A stretch of DNA of 64,000 bases from Apostichopus japonicus (GCF_037975245.1 NC_092567.1:2961214-3025213); one strand, 5' to 3'. Positions 1-14,404 are shown, counted from the first letter of the stretch. A program made the numbers and translations. The notes: a model not told the origin generated them from the letters alone.

Positions 1-1183
1 CATAGCCTGTGTTATTAATGACGTGTTTAATATCAGTACATAGCCTGTGTTATTAATGACGTGTTCAATATCAGTACATAGCCTTTGTTATTAATAACGT
101 GTTTAGTGTATCGGTGTCGAGCCTGTGTCATTAATGACGTGTTTACTATATCAATACATACCCTGTGTTATAAATGAAGTGTTTAGTATACCAGTACATA
201 GCCTGTGTTATTAATGACGTGTTTAGTATATCAGTATATAGCTTGTGTTATAAATGAAGTGTTTAGTAAATCAGTTCGTATCCTGTGTTATTAATGACGT
301 GATTAGTATATCAGTACATAGCCTGTGTTATTAATGACGTGTTTAGTATATCAGTACATAGCCTGTGTTATTACTGACGTGTTAAGTATATAAGTACATA
401 GCCTGTGTTATAAATGAAGTGTTTAGTATATCAGTACATAGCCTGTGTTATTAATGACGTGTTGAATATCAGTACATAGCCTGTGTTATTAATGACGTGT
501 CCAATATCAGTACATAGCCTTTGTTATTAATAACGTGTTTAGTATATCGGTGTCGAGCCTGTGCCATAATGAAGTGTTTACTATATCAATACATACCCTG
601 TGTTATAAATGAAGTGTTTAGTATATCGGTACATAGCCTGTGTTATTAATGACGTGTTCAATATCAGTACATAGCCTGTGTTATTAATGACGTGTTTAGT
701 ATATCAGTACATAGCCTGTGTTATTAATGACGTGTGTAGTATATAAGTACATAGCCTGTGTTATAAATGAAGTGTTTAGTATATCAGTACATAGCCTGTG
801 TTATTAATAACGTGTTTACTATATCAGTACATGGCCTGTGTTATTAATGACGTGTTTAGTATATCAGTTCATAGCCTGTGTTATTAATGACGTGTTTAGT
901 ATATCAGTACATAGCCTGTGTTATTAATGACGTGTTTAGTATATTAGTACATTGCCTGCGTTATTAATGACGTGTTTAGTATATCAGTACATAGGCTGTG
1001 TTATTAATGACGTGTCCAATATCAGTACGTAGCCTGTGTTATTTTTAACGTCTTCAGTATAACGGTGTCGATCCTGTGTGATTAATGACGTGTTTACTAT
1101 ATCAATACATAGCCTGTGTTATAAATGAAGTGTTAAGTATATCAGTATATAGCCTGTGTTATTAACGACGTGTTTAGTATATC
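1..1183. repeat. ~40-bp satellite array (about 30 units, truncated by window start)
   Basis: Head-to-tail units of 38-40 bp, typified by CATAGCCTGTGTTATTAATG followed by ACGTGTTTAGTATATCAGTA. Units vary at fixed positions (TTAATGACG versus TAAATGAAG; TTTAGTATATC versus TTCAATATC). A marked variant carrying CGGTGTCGA recurs at about 112, 548 and 1062, so units are arranged in higher-order blocks. The array starts before the window and stops abruptly near 1183. Confidence 0.95.
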
Positions 1184-2420
1184 AGAATAAAGCTTCACAC
1201 CATTACTGTCTCCTATACGTTACTTACCAGTACGATCATCGCTTTGTAGGTTTATCATCCAGAGTAGAATTTATGTCTAGAATCCTTTAATCCTTAAATA
1301 ACAGATGAAAATCACGGAAAAAACATACGGAAAAAAGGAATGAAGAACATCCAGTTGACAAGATGGCGTCGTGTAGGTCATGTGACGTTATAACATACGA
1401 TCCTGGACGCTAAATAGATATCGGTAGGAATCAGTCTATAGTTGTAACTGGTTCCAAAGTTCATGTTTTATAGTTTACACAATCAAAGACTTTATTTGAT
1501 AATATAATTCATATCTGATATTTATGCCTTGTTGTGTTTATTCTGTCATATCAGCCGTTCAAAGGTACCTGCTGTACGTAAATGTATTGCTCTCAGTTAC
1601 TCTAATACGCAAACATTGTAAGTTTCCGATGTACTTTGTCCTATGTGCTTAATATGCCTGTAAAGCACGCAAACTGTGTGAATGACATCCAGGTGAAACG
1701 TGTATTAAGCATTACCCTGGTTACATGAGATTCTCAGCTGTTCGAGGGAACATGTACGTGTGTGTGTAGGCCTACTATAGGGCCTATATGAATACTATGA
1801 GGGTGCATATATGTACTATATCAATACCGTGGGCGCAATAATACATTTTGTTGTTATAGGGCCAATGAAGCCTACAGTCAACTATTTTTGCTTTATAAAG
1901 ACGCTTTATTTGAAAAGATTGCACTGCGTTTATGGTAGGCGAGAAATGAAGCTAAAAAAGAGCCGTACATTAACGAAGATGCATAAATGTAGGCATGAAA
2001 ATATTCTTATCCCTGGCATTTGGTGGGGGGAGGGGGATATGGTGCATTACATCCCCTCCACCCATTTTCATGGGGGGATATATTCCCCCTCCACCCAGGA
2101 TCGCGGCCCATGGCCATATGTGATCCATTTTTCGACCTTAATAATAAGCAACATTTCCAGTAAATATGGACACAAAATGCACAATTTAGTATGGCTGGCA
2201 TGTCATTAAGTGTTTATAGTGATAATACAAACACAATTACCATCTATGTTTCTTAAACTATTATGCCGCCGAACTTCGCCAGAACCTTTTTTTGGCAAAC
2301 AAAAAAATAAAGCATACGGGAGGGGGGGGGGGGGGGTTGAGCGATCACCGACATCTCACATAAAGGTCGTCATCAATTTTTTTTTTTTTTTTTTTTTGCT
2401 AAACTTTTTTTTGTTTTTGG
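1184..2420. other. Intergenic or intronic DNA, no gene seen
   Basis: No ORF here has recognisable protein features. The open frame across 1811-2209 is compositionally ordinary and matches nothing I know. Poly-G and poly-T runs lie at 2322-2400. Confidence 0.6.
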
Positions 2421-2471
2421 TGACGGCCAATAGGGGGGGCGCGCCTGTTGCGCCCCCCTGGATACGCCCCT
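2421..2471 (-). mobile_element. hAT-like terminus, fragment
   Basis: The segment ends in CTGGATACGCCCCTG. Its reverse complement, CAGGGGCGTATCCAG, is a typical hAT-type end and recurs at 40,104 and, diverged, at 38,173. A GC-rich palindromic stretch (GCGCGCC near GCGCCCCCC) precedes the end, as in the other copies. I could not find a matching left end or an 8-bp target duplication, so this is probably a solo end or a truncated copy. Confidence 0.5.
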
Positions 2472-4471
2472 GTTGATTATTATCGTTTCGCAAGGAATGG
2501 TGAACTGAAGTTCTACATGCCATGTAGTGAACTCACAGTATAAAGTCGTTTGATATTTGATCGAGTCATTTTGATTTCAATGCTGCTCTCCAGCGTCCTA
2601 TCCGAGGGTGCTGTCGTATAGAACCTAATAGAGTTTAGACTATAGGTCCTAATGTGCGTTATCTGTACAGTGTACAAACCTATGCTTTAAAATAACACGA
2701 TGTCGTAAATGCACAACACTCACAAGCATACGAACACGCAGGGTGAATTTGTATGACGACGCAGATGCGTCGAAAAGAAAGTGAATGGTTTTGATAATTG
2801 TCTTCTCCTGTATAACATCATTTTGCAACTAAGCACCAGTAATGAGGTAGAAGTTTTTAAATGTTAGTGGTACCTCCTCTTCGTAAGGCCCCTTTCCCAA
2901 GCCGATACATTTACTAAGATGATTAAAGTGAAAACTGGTATCACCAAGCCAACCTCCCCCCCCCCCCCCAAAAAAAAAGAAATAAAAAAACAGGCGATAT
3001 CCGTGTTTACTGATCACAGAAAAAATCAACAACAACAACAACAGCAACAGAAAGCAAAGATTCAAGGAGCCACTGAATTATTTCCGAAAGAACTTCCGCG
3101 AAGAGACTGACCTAGGGAAAATGTCGAGCGCCCTCTAAAATAAAGATTTACAGCAGATCAAGAAACATGAAACATTTCGGGTTAGTCACAACGTGCTTCC
3201 GTTGCTCGTGTCAATATGTTACAATAAATCACTGTATGAAATACATAGGGTAGTAATATGATATCAGTCATGATGAGTAACAATGACTCATGATGTATAT
3301 TTTACAATGGGATATAGAACTGAATATTTACATCATAATAAAAATGAAGTTTCCATTGATCAAGCTAGACACTCGTCTAGATTTGTAAAGCAGATCAGTC
3401 CAGTTCCAGCCATCAAAACTATTTGATCTTTTCTCTTTTAATCTGAACAGGATTTTAATGAATGGAAGCATGTCAATAGTTTAAATTCAATAAATGTTAT
3501 CAAAAGTACTCAAAGACTACCAAGACGGTAATAATGGATAAATAGACAATATAATGTGTCAAATAGGGGAATGATGTTAGGGTAGCAGAGCAATGCATAA
3601 TGGACATGGGTGACCATTATTCGACTACTCTAGCATGTTTAGAGACAAATACTGATCGCTTAGACGTTACTTTCAAGTGTAATGTGTAAATGATAGCTTC
3701 GAAGTATTTAAATTTGTCTTGCATCGTCTGCTGTCAATCGACCTGCCGGTGAATTCGGGATTGACAAAAAGGCTCCCCAGAGAAGTAACGATTTAGACGT
3801 GAAATGTGGTATTCTGAGGCATAGTTATTTGACATAAATAAGGTCTAAAAGTTGGTCTACACGGAAGGTTTTGTAAATAGCTACGTGTACAACCCCCCCC
3901 CCCCGCCCAGTTTCCGGATCCGTGTCTTGTACCAGGTATCAATTTACGTTTTTTTTTCCATAAAATAAACGTACCGAGGGTGACTTGATTGATCAATGTC
4001 TCAGGTAAATATTATCAACCACTATATAAAATCTGCTTGTCGCTGATTACCTAATCTTTTTCAGCTGACTACTTTATAACCTAGTCACCTTCTCTTTTCC
4101 TCTGATATTAAGCAATAAAGATATATTTACACAATGTCAACAACAAGTTTTGTGAACTTTGTGCTGACATTTACTTACCAGCAACACTCACCAGGGTATT
4201 GGACCAGACTTAAAGTCTGTTTATATATGACACTTATAAGGAGGTGGTTTTATTGACAAATTGATAACGTAAGATCAATATTCATTCAATATTTACATAA
4301 TCATCATAAGCCCCATGACATTGTATGCCAAATTGAGGGCGCTTTGTAAACATAGATTATGGTTCATGATAGTATTTGTCCGATGGTGGAATTTTATTAG
4401 AAGAGAGAAAACCATATAGGATTACTTCTAGTAAAATATTAATTCAGTATAGGAGCTACCAGCATTGTTAA
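2472..4471. other. Non-coding, no gene seen
   Basis: Contains C-runs at 2957-2969 and 3893-3904 and a short (CAA)n at 3028-3045. The open frames here are created by these low-complexity runs. Nothing else is supported. Confidence 0.6.
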
Positions 4472-4607
4472 TCGACCTAGCAAAGTAAAGTATATAACTC
4501 AAGCGACCAAACACAGTAAAGTATACAACTCAATCGACCGAACACAGTAAAGTATATAACTCAAGCGATCAAACACAGTAAATTATATAACTCAATCGAC
4601 CAAATAC
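4472..4607. repeat. 31-bp minisatellite, about 4 units
   Basis: Four tandem units of the form AGTAAAGTATATAACTCAAG + CGACCAAACAC. A few substitutions (AAGCG/AATCG, GTATATA/GTATACA) alternate between odd and even units. The array ends at a poly-G run. Confidence 0.85.
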
Positions 4608-5142
4608 AAGGGGGGGGGGGTAGGTGTGCTCACACATTTATAATATCTGTGGGACATGTGACTTTCAATGGGGCAGCTACATAATTACTTTATAATGCTC
4701 CGACCAAACAGACCATCCGTGAATTCTCTACCGCAAATGCCAGTTCTTAAATATTTTCCAACAAAAGGGCACTTTCAAACCTTTATATTTTTTAATTTCT
4801 CAACACAAGAACATTATTAAATGTAACAAAAGGGCACTTTCTCATTATAAAACTGAACTGAATTATTTTAATGGGCACCTATACATTTGCGATTCTACAC
4901 ACTACTGGGGGGGGGGGGACGCCATCAATCCCGGCCCGATTCCATCGCCCTGCAATGGACTATTAGAAACTATATCGAAATTCAATAAACAGCTGGTGAT
5001 TACTGGAACTAAGCGCCATGACAAGTTGCTTTTAAAATTACGAATCAGTTTATCTTAACGTGCGTGTAGGAATGTTATGGAAATTTACAATATCCACGTG
5101 TACCTAATATCATTTCTGTACAGCAATATTGGAAACTACAAG
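4608..5142. other. Non-coding spacer
   Basis: Two G-runs (4610-4620 and 4906-4918) and a short tandem echo of an AACAAAAGGGCACTTTC segment near 4760-4840. No gene seen. Confidence 0.55.
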
Positions 5143-5400
5143 TGGAGTGTTAGCTCAGTGGTTAACGCCGGTGCCTTTCAATCATAAGGTCCCCGGTTCG
5201 AGTCACTCCCAGATTAATGTATGTCGTCAAGTTACAGAGTTCTTGACAATTAACAATTTATAATCATGGACGTTAAATATGAATGTAAGAGACTGACTTC
5301 GGTCAGCTTGCGGCTCTGATAAGCCAATGAGGCTTCTTCTCGAGTTCCTGCTTGCAGGAGGATCTAAAATACATACATACATACATACATACATACATAC
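5143..5400 (+). mobile_element. tRNA-derived SINE, copy 1 (full length)
   Basis: The head has a pol III A box (TTAGCTCAGTGGTTAA, 5150-5165) and B box (GGTTCGAGTC, 5195-5204). The acceptor arms GGAGTG and CACTCC pair, but the T-stem does not, so this is not a functional tRNA. A ~150-bp unrelated body follows, containing GAGTTCCTGCTTGCAGGAGG, an inverted repeat, and then a (CATA)n tail at 5371-5400. TACAAG on each side could be the target duplication, though the right copy overlaps the tail. A second copy lies at 27,130. Confidence 0.85.
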
Positions 5401-8400
5401 AAGAACAGTTGAACTCTTTCCACTCCCCTTCTTTGTCCTCTCTCTAGAACATTAACATAAGATATTATTTTAAACACTGATGATAAATATACGGCGGCTC
5501 TGATGGGACAGCACGACAAATTTATATATTTTTTTCTCTTGAGTTGGCGAGTGATTTTAAGGATTCATCTCGACGAAAAGGATTAATTGTCGTGTGTGCT
5601 GCTTTTTATATAACAACAAGTACAAATATGTCTTTTTTGTACTCCTACAGTGGCACGAACTTTATGGATAGGGGGAGGGTGCATTTGATTCGATGGTAAC
5701 AAACTTTAACATATTTTTTATATTTTATATTTAGGTATCGAGCACTTCTGTCTGTGACGCCCACCCACCCTTGATGTTTAACGGGGCCTATGTGAGCTTA
5801 CCTTATATGTGTTTAGTTAGATAAGCTAGTGATAATAAGAAGGTTTACTATACTATATGATTGCAAATATTAAAGATATCGTAATCGGATATCCAAGAAA
5901 GTAATTCTTTAGCAATTACAACTGTGTGTTCGATGCCCCCCTCACTGCCGACTTTTTTTTTCATTATTGTAATTAAATCATTCAAATTCACTTCCTGAAA
6001 GCTTTTCCATCTGTATTTTGAGTTCGTTTTATCGTTTCATTCAATCATACTCACACACTATGAGACCCACTAATGGTTACAACTAACAACCAGTTGGTTG
6101 CTCCCAAATAGCGAAGCATTTAGTCTAATACAGATACATTTGTGTCCCACAAAGTTAACAGTACTGCATGATTGTGCAAACTCTTCACCATTTTTGTATA
6201 ATTTCATCCTTTCAGGAGTGATTTAAGTCCATTGTGATACCGCAGTTAAGCGTCTTACTGTACGGTAACGTTACATTAGTTTTTTTTATATACAATTATG
6301 GTCACATATCCGTTAACGTGTCAACCACCTCCTTAGTTCATGAAACTAATCTGTTATTAAAGCTTAATTTTTTTATTCAAAGCCTTTCACTTTGTAAAAA
6401 AAGAGGTAAAACACAGCTTCATTTCAAAGCAAGGCACTCACCAGCGGATGTTATCATATCACCTTTAATTGACAATATTTGTGTTATATGCGCCTACGTA
6501 ATACCGTTAGTGCTTACAATGAAACCACCAATAAGACATCTAATTAGCTATTCCATCCACAGAGTATATAGGAACTTCGTTTTACACGGCGTTGTCTGTA
6601 ATAAACACCTGAGGAAATAGCTTTATATTTATTTATAAAAGTATCGTTAAACCTTACAACTAACATATGTCTATTGGACAAAACCATGTACGCGTCCACA
6701 ATTAATACTACGCAATATGGGATGAGAATGAACAGTTCAAAAAGTAATAATTTCTTTTAAGTATGAAGTCTGTAGTTTATAACTTACTGTTTTTAAAGTA
6801 ATTTAGTAAACGAGTGTATACTAACATAAGGAGGAGGTGGTTTGACGACACAACTAAAATGTCGCAAATTTATCAAGAAATATCCAAAGTTAAACAAAAT
6901 CGAACTTCATCTAGGAAAGAAGAATTTGAATTCGAAGACTATGAATTATGCTGATATTATGACGTCAAACTGATTGATTGCTATACTATCCTCTTCCACC
7001 AGCAGTCACGTTCTCAACCCTAAAGTTCTGCATCTCTATTGAGTCGTGGTGATGAGCTCGCAATAGCCGTCATTTTATTGAGTTACGTAAAAGAAATGGA
7101 ACCAAATTTAACAGCGAGAAGAATTCGAACGATTTTTTTTCGTGTATTTACAACGCTGTGAAAATACGGCCGACATACCTTTGCTTGATGCACCATGAGC
7201 TTAATTTCTAACAATAATCATATGATGATTAAAAAGGAAAATTAAATTAAATGTATCAGGAAGTAATCATTTTATCATCATGATGGAAATAACTTTCGAC
7301 ATTTTACCACTGTCAACTAAATTCAGTGCCGTGGTTAAAAACCTATGTATGTCTATGTTGGAATACGGTAACTTAGCGACGCTTAGATATGTATGTTCTG
7401 TTATTGATAACGCTGATGGAACACTGCTGATAGGTATCTCTCTGATATTAAGTTGCGGCTTAGTTTAATACTTCAACAACGTCATACAGCCGATTGTTCG
7501 GTCATATTACACCAGAATGTCAAATTTTAAGAAGCAGTATGAGTAAAGTCTACCAGGTGAAATGTCCTTAAATTCGCTCATGCGCTATGCTTGCTGTTTA
7601 ATCCCTGCAAAGAGATTTTAATATTTCATACATTACTTTAGATGGTACTACAGAATATAAACTTGTGCTTTTCCATGTTCACCATGACCGCAACTTTTAT
7701 TCAAATGGTGGCATAATCAATTAAATGTAATTTAATAATTAAATAATTTAATAATTAAATGTAATTTTGAAAGTTGGTTAATAAGTTTGTTTGATAGTTA
7801 GCCTAAATCGTTTGTAATATCAACTTAGGTTTGGCTCTAAGTTAGTTACTAAGCAACGGTTTTCTTGGAAATGATGACTAATTTACTTTATTCACGCAAT
7901 GGAATGTGTAGTTTTTCTGGTTCTGTGTATTCTACTCAAATTATAGACAATGACTGCACTAAATGATTCCGCTTCTATCAAGAAATTAGTTAAGGACTAT
8001 TGGCTTATATACTTCACCTTATTCTAATTTTTCATTTTGGGCTGGGGTGTTGATTGATCATCGGAGGATGTTCAAAATATTTTTTTAATCATAAAACATT
8101 TTAGGCTGTAAATTGGTTCTCCGTTATTTTACTTTTTGACCGGTATCAGCGGTATGTTTTTTTCCTCTCCGATCGACATTTCAGGAGAGGCGATTGAAAT
8201 TACCCTCTATCTTCTTTAAAATGTAACAGCTACTGCAGGACTAGTTCAACAGTAACTTGCAAAAGCTGCCATGTTATTGTTTACATCATGGGATACGTAT
8301 TCTGGTATTTGATTGATTCATTTTCATGAGAATAAAGATCAAAATAAGTTGCTTCCTTTTTAAGAAAATTCAAGCTTGCCTAGTAAACGTTTAATTATTT

Positions 8401-11400
8401 CTGGGTCTTTTTTGAGTGAATATTACTAGCTTTTGTGTGTGTTGGTGAATGGTTTGTGATAGTTGGTGTTAGTCTATGACACAGATCATAAGATGAAACC
8501 TCTATTCTTCAATCAGAGTATAATGAAACCTTCGGTTGCGAGTATACGTCTGTTTTATTCATCAATATATATCACTTAAAATATGTTTTATTTATCCACG
8601 GTGTTTAATTGTTGAATTAATTTTTATTAGCTGATGATATTTGATATTTGTGAGCTCTCCTTTATTAGTATACGCAGCTACGATTGAGACATTTCAGATC
8701 ATGTAACTGAACCGGCTTGGTCGCAATATTACCTTAAAGCTACAGACTAGTCTGTACTGAGCGACACACACTTCTCAAACAACGTTTTGTAGTAAATATT
8801 TAACAATTATATTCACTACAAATAATATACGTGAGGGCAATCCGCGGAGTTGCATTTCTCATTGCAATCACACTTAAATTTACTGAGACTTCCATACAAT
8901 TAACCAATGTTGACGAACGTATTGTATAAGCTCGTTGACGCCTTTATAATGTACTTACGTACCCTAACATGTATGGTGCGCCAGAACCTGCCATATTTCT
9001 TTGGTTATTGGGCAAGTAAATTCCGAGTTAGAACGCGCAGTGCATGTCAAGCTTGTATGTGTCTTGGTGAAGTACTAACACGTCACGTAATAACATGCAT
9101 AGTAGAAAATATTGCTTCTTAAATATGAGCTTTCATTTCGCATATGCAACAATAATATTTTGGAAGAAAGGATATCAAATGGTATGGTAATTGTTCTTTT
9201 TTAACCCGACTAAACAATACAGTTAGTTATGTTCTCCAAATTTCAAAGTACACCAAATACATATTAGCAATTGGATCACCACGGAATTAAATTTTATTAT
9301 TAAATATATAAATTGGAGTTAAAATATAAACAAAATATAAATAATGCACTAACATTTAAAAAAAAAATGGACAAATATGCACTATAACATCATGCATGAA
9401 CAATCCATGCATGTATGAGTTTTTCGTCTACTATAAACAATAACCACCTATTATAGTAGCCATGTCTTAAGATTTATACCAAACAAGGTTAGAAGGCATT
9501 ATTTTTATTTGCTGAAAGTAGTAATTAGAATAATAAACAATGGCATACTCATGCAGTACTGAGAATTACATGTAATTTTCCAATAAATTTCGAGAACAAA
9601 AGACGGAAGGCAGTACAGGTATATTTAAGTTAGGCTACAGTGGTGCTTTCATCTCCGTGAATGGAAAAGTAACATTACACACACACGCATATACCCACAA
9701 TTTCAGGTACCCTATCGGAACTCTTTCTGAAAAAACGTAAAATTTGTCTTGCCTGCATGTACATAATATTCTCACGGCGAATGTGTGTTATTACATTAGT
9801 AAAGGAATTATTTGTACCGAATTGTGACGATAGGTATTGACCAGTTTTACTTAACGCACACTGATGGATTATGCAAAACAATGATTGGAGATTGATTGAT
9901 GAATTAACAGTACATAATTCGACATGATACTAAGCTTAAATGATATTGTATAATCAAATAAGGTTTGGCTCCATTTTGAATGGCTGGTCTAGACAGATAA
10001 AATATTCTAAAGGTCTGAAGTACAGAGAAATAATTCACTTTGAGTGCAACATTTTCTTAATTGTATATTGTTAGTTTGGATGCTAGTCTGTAACGTTGGA
10101 CTATTTCGTTTTAGGCTTAGTAGATTATTCTTTGTATATTTAAAGCAAATATTTAGGTTGATTTTGATGAATCTGTTATTTGGTTCAGGAATACCGTAGC
10201 AAAGCTGTCCGTTAACATTGTAAGGCGTAATTCAAACAAACAATAAATTAAAGTTTGGATGTTCTAGATATAGATAAACACTTATCTTGGTGACTACAAT
10301 TTGTAAGCTTTATGTGCGTTATTAATTACTCTCATTAGCCGATTTAAAACAAGATGCCCTAATTTGATTAATTGCAATCTCATTTTGAATAGTCTTAAGA
10401 TTTTGGTAACATTCTTGATAAGTCGAAAATACGGCTGCTTTAAAGTTTACCAAAGGGGGGAAATGTTTCTTGTCATCACAAAGGTGAAAAGTAACGTTTG
10501 CTGTAGAGTAAGTTCAGGTAAATTAAGACCTATTATTTCATCATCTTCAAATGATGTAATAATGTATGCAGATGGAAGGCTTGTAAATGAAGAAGTAAAA
10601 TATTGCACTGAATTTGTGTGTTACATAACTTAAATGTATTTAATCCTGTATTATTGGTCCAAACAGTTTATTTCTTATCGGCAGCTGTGCGGCCACATTC
10701 ACATGGTTAGATATATTGATAATACTATAACAGGAGTTAACATTACATGGCTTGGTCGGGGGAGATGAAAAGTTACAAATGTGCACACGAAAGTGCTACT
10801 AAAAGTGTCGTTAAATGTTAATTTATTTTCATCCGTAGTTAAACAAACATGATGAGGTTTTAACATCGTTCCGGTAACATTAGCCTTCCACACCCACCCC
10901 GTTCTTGCCTCACTCTTGAAGTGGATCGGCTGTTTATTCCGTAATATATTCATCTTGGAAAACAATGACTTCCGCAAAATAGAAGTCAAAATTGCTTCAT
11001 TTATATTTGACTTTGGCAAGGCAATGTTCATGGTAAGATAATGAACCACATGTTACCTCAGTACAACCTAAATAATGTAACTTATCCACGCCAAACTCAA
11101 CTCTCCCCCTCCTTGCCATGATATATGTGGTGATGCATATCTTACGCCCCAGCAATTGATCATGACGTAATACGCGCTAGTGTGTCCAGATTTCCAGCCA
11201 CCCCATCTTAATAATTGTTCTGTTTTATTTGTTTATTAATTTAATGATTCGTTATCAAAACGTTGACTAATTAAAGACGTGAAACTAGGAACAATCATTA
11301 CCCCACCATTGAACGTTGTATCAATCTGATAATATCGCTTGCTTAGGATGAATTGCCACAATCGCTCATTTGCGGTATACTATAAACCGCGGTGTAAACG

Positions 11401-14334
11401 AGACGATATATCTCTTTTACTGCAAGACCACAAAATCACACCATGAAGAATGAAAGAAGTTATTTATATTATACTGCCAGACATCAATATAGGTCAATGT
11501 TACGACCTTTAGAAACTGAGTCAAAGTGAGTGAAAACAAGAAAGGATGGAAATCTATGTCAAAAACAAGTATATGAATGAAACCTTTAAATTCACGACAT
11601 AAAATCATAAAGTAAAATAGAATCGGATATCGTCATCGATGTATTAATAAACATTTTCAGCAAATTTACATTTTCGTTTGCGATGTAGGTAACAGTTCAA
11701 AGAAAACCATGCAGACGGGTGTGACAAAGCGTTACCTAACAAAGGCCTTCAAATATGTTAGCATATAATGATAAGCATTATGACATTGTCAATACATATA
11801 AACAGACATACGTGGTATCCAATGCAGTTGAGGACCAACGGGGAAGGGAAAGGACATTGTACGGGAGAAATGATTTCAGTAAGAATATAGAGGCCAGGGG
11901 TAACGGTACCATTGATATACCAGTTTATTAACTCATCTTTAATTTACCAAATGAGATTCAATGAGGAAGTTCATCTCGATTTAAGGTTAATACAATGGAG
12001 GGAATTCACAAGGAACACGACTCCCCACACCCCCCCCCCAACCCCACCCTGGCCTCGTGCGTGCAGAGACGTCAATGATCAACACAATGGATGTTGACAA
12101 GGAGAGATCATCGTATGTGGACGAGGTGTGAAATTCATTTCTTCTAGAAGAAAAAAACAAGGAAAGTTTAAAACCGTTTAAAATTCTGCCAAGAGACGAT
12201 TCAGATATTGCCCAAAATACGCTATAAAATCAATTAATGGTCACCAGATATCACATTGAGCAATATACTTAACGATCATTTTATTATACACTTTTGAATA
12301 TATGGTAATAAGTTGCAAGTTAAGAATCTTTCAAAAGGCACTTGTTTCTAGAAAATGTTGGGATGAACTTGAAGAGAAAGTATAAATTTAAGGCACACAA
12401 GAGGTTGAAATTGCAAGTTAGTAAATATACTACATGTTACACAGAGATAACACTGTTGACAATATTTCTCTGATTAGTTTTCTTTTATTGCTTCCATTGA
12501 CATTACAACATCAAAACATATCAATATTTTCATGATAGGATTCTACGATATGAACTTATGATATAGTAACAGATAAATGGGATGAATAGGTTGTAATTAT
12601 ATTACAATGAGAGACCAGGATCGCCTCAAAGGGAACAATTGTGTTTGGTTGTAAAAATTGTATATGTGTACAAGCATGCAGAAACGCGGAAGATACCAAG
12701 AGCAATTACGAAATAAAGGAATAATTATTACATTTCAAATATCTAATATCATAAACAAATACTGAAACTCAATGAATTCTTCCATATTTATATGTTAATC
12801 TGTGTTGTATTTATGTAAATATATTCAGTTTTGCGAGTAAAAGGCTTGTGAGATATTGGTAAACTTAATGGCTTCATAACATCCAATTGGGTTGAAGCAA
12901 ATACGACAAAAACTGAATTACAATGAAGAGATCATGAATATTCATTAATCATCAACCAGCACCATTAATTAGAAGTAGCAAATTAACGATACAAAAAGAT
13001 GAAAAAAATGTGTATGGAGAGCCAATGATTGCATTTAAGGTTCATGTTAAATATACAGAACATTATCTTCGTTGCTTTCATGTTAAAATCTTACTATAAT
13101 ACGTCAGTCGCGTGTTCCTATTGTCTTCAAAGAAACACCTTTATAGATCATAATAAAGGAAAAAAAAACTGGATTAAAAAACAAAACATGTCATTGTTAT
13201 TAATTTATGTCTAAGAAAACGTTTCAGTATACTTTTGAGTAACACAATCAATGGTATAACGGTAGACAGCCAGTCATTGTTATTATGATAACATTTCACA
13301 ATATTCTTGTAATATTCACTGTATTACGCGTGAGTAATATCAAAGATTAATTCATAATATAGAAAAAGGAGGAACGAAAAAAAGCAACTCAATCTTAAAG
13401 AAAGTAAAATTAATAAATGGATGAAGTAGAATACAATCTAACAATTAATTACTCAATATAACAACAGTTAGAGCAAGTATTATATATAGTCTTAGAATTG
13501 TTCTAAATCGAAGGAAAGTATCGGAGTATAAAGATAATCAAGAAGATATGAAATAAAATGAAAACCAGTAGAATCATTTATAAAGCACATTAACATAACA
13601 ATGAAAGAATAAAATGAAGAGTATATACTTGTATTTAAGGATGACTTGATATACACATAATTTTATCAGCTTTACTACGACATATTTATTTAATGCTAAA
13701 CAATAACTGTTTAACGTTCTGTTTATATACCTTATAAAACAAGACTGTATATGAAGCAATTAATGAAGGCAAAATGTAATATTTCAAAACTTATTCAAAT
13801 CTTCGAGTATTGTAGAGAAACGGTATCTCCAAGTTTAGATGTAATTTTGATCAATCTGATGTACTTGAAGGTTGTGGAGTTATTGCAATATAAAATGTTG
13901 GCCATTCCCAAAAATTGGGCCAAATAAAACTTTGCGCTTAAACGTTCCCAAAAATATTGGGGCCCACAAGATCGGGTCCAAGAGTGCATAACCTCATTAA
14001 TATTCTTAAAGTCAGTGCTAACAAATAAGGCAAACCTTCTTACTAAAATATATCTACATTTAGCAAGTATGAGAAATATCCATCACTCCGTTGTTGAGTT
14101 ATTGCGGACCCAAGCACATGTCACAGAAGCACACACAGACATTCTACTTCAATATCGCATAGGTTCCTTTTGCCTTCGATAAAGGGGGAGTCTAATTTTC
14201 TTTTTCAAAATGTGTATGTACTAAACTATGTATCGTCATTGTCACATACCCTAAAACAAAGTCGTTATCTTTTCCTTCCCAAATTCAAACCAAGGAAGTA
14301 TAAAAATGAACAAAAAAAGAACATTTTGCTGTCA
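5401..14334. other. Long AT-rich stretch, no supported gene
   Basis: The longest open frame (6234-6620, 128 codons) has no recognisable domain, no splice context and average composition; I read it as chance. The open frames at 8907-9122, 10,364-10,633 and 10,699-11,049 (minus) are the same. No RNA gene, terminal repeat or long tandem array was seen. This may be introns of a large gene or intergenic DNA. Confidence 0.5.
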
Positions 14335-14404
14335 GTGACATCACACTTGACATCATCTGACATCACACCTGATATGACATCACACCTGCTATGACATCAC
14401 ACCT
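14335..14404. repeat. Short tandem TGACATCACACCTG-type repeat
   Basis: Four to five units of ATGACATCACACCTGNT and variants in direct succession. TGACATCA is one base from the CRE palindrome that clusters just downstream. Confidence 0.75.

Noticed and set aside
1-1183. CRISPR array
   Set aside because: Units are contiguous without unique spacers, and the window is eukaryotic.
1223-1270. Strong GTAAGTAA donor on the minus strand near 1224
   Set aside because: No acceptor upstream gives an open frame through to the donor.
5144-5209. A tRNA gene
   Set aside because: A and B boxes and acceptor pairing are present, but the T-stem does not pair and a SINE body with a (CATA)n tail follows; a second, truncated copy confirms a SINE.
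6234-6620. 128-codon plus-strand ORF, possibly a membrane protein
   Set aside because: Hydrophobic patches but no motif, no splice signals and no supporting context; length is within chance for AT-rich DNA of this size.
10699-11049. 116-codon minus-strand ORF
   Set aside because: No recognisable domain, average composition, no neighbouring exon signals.
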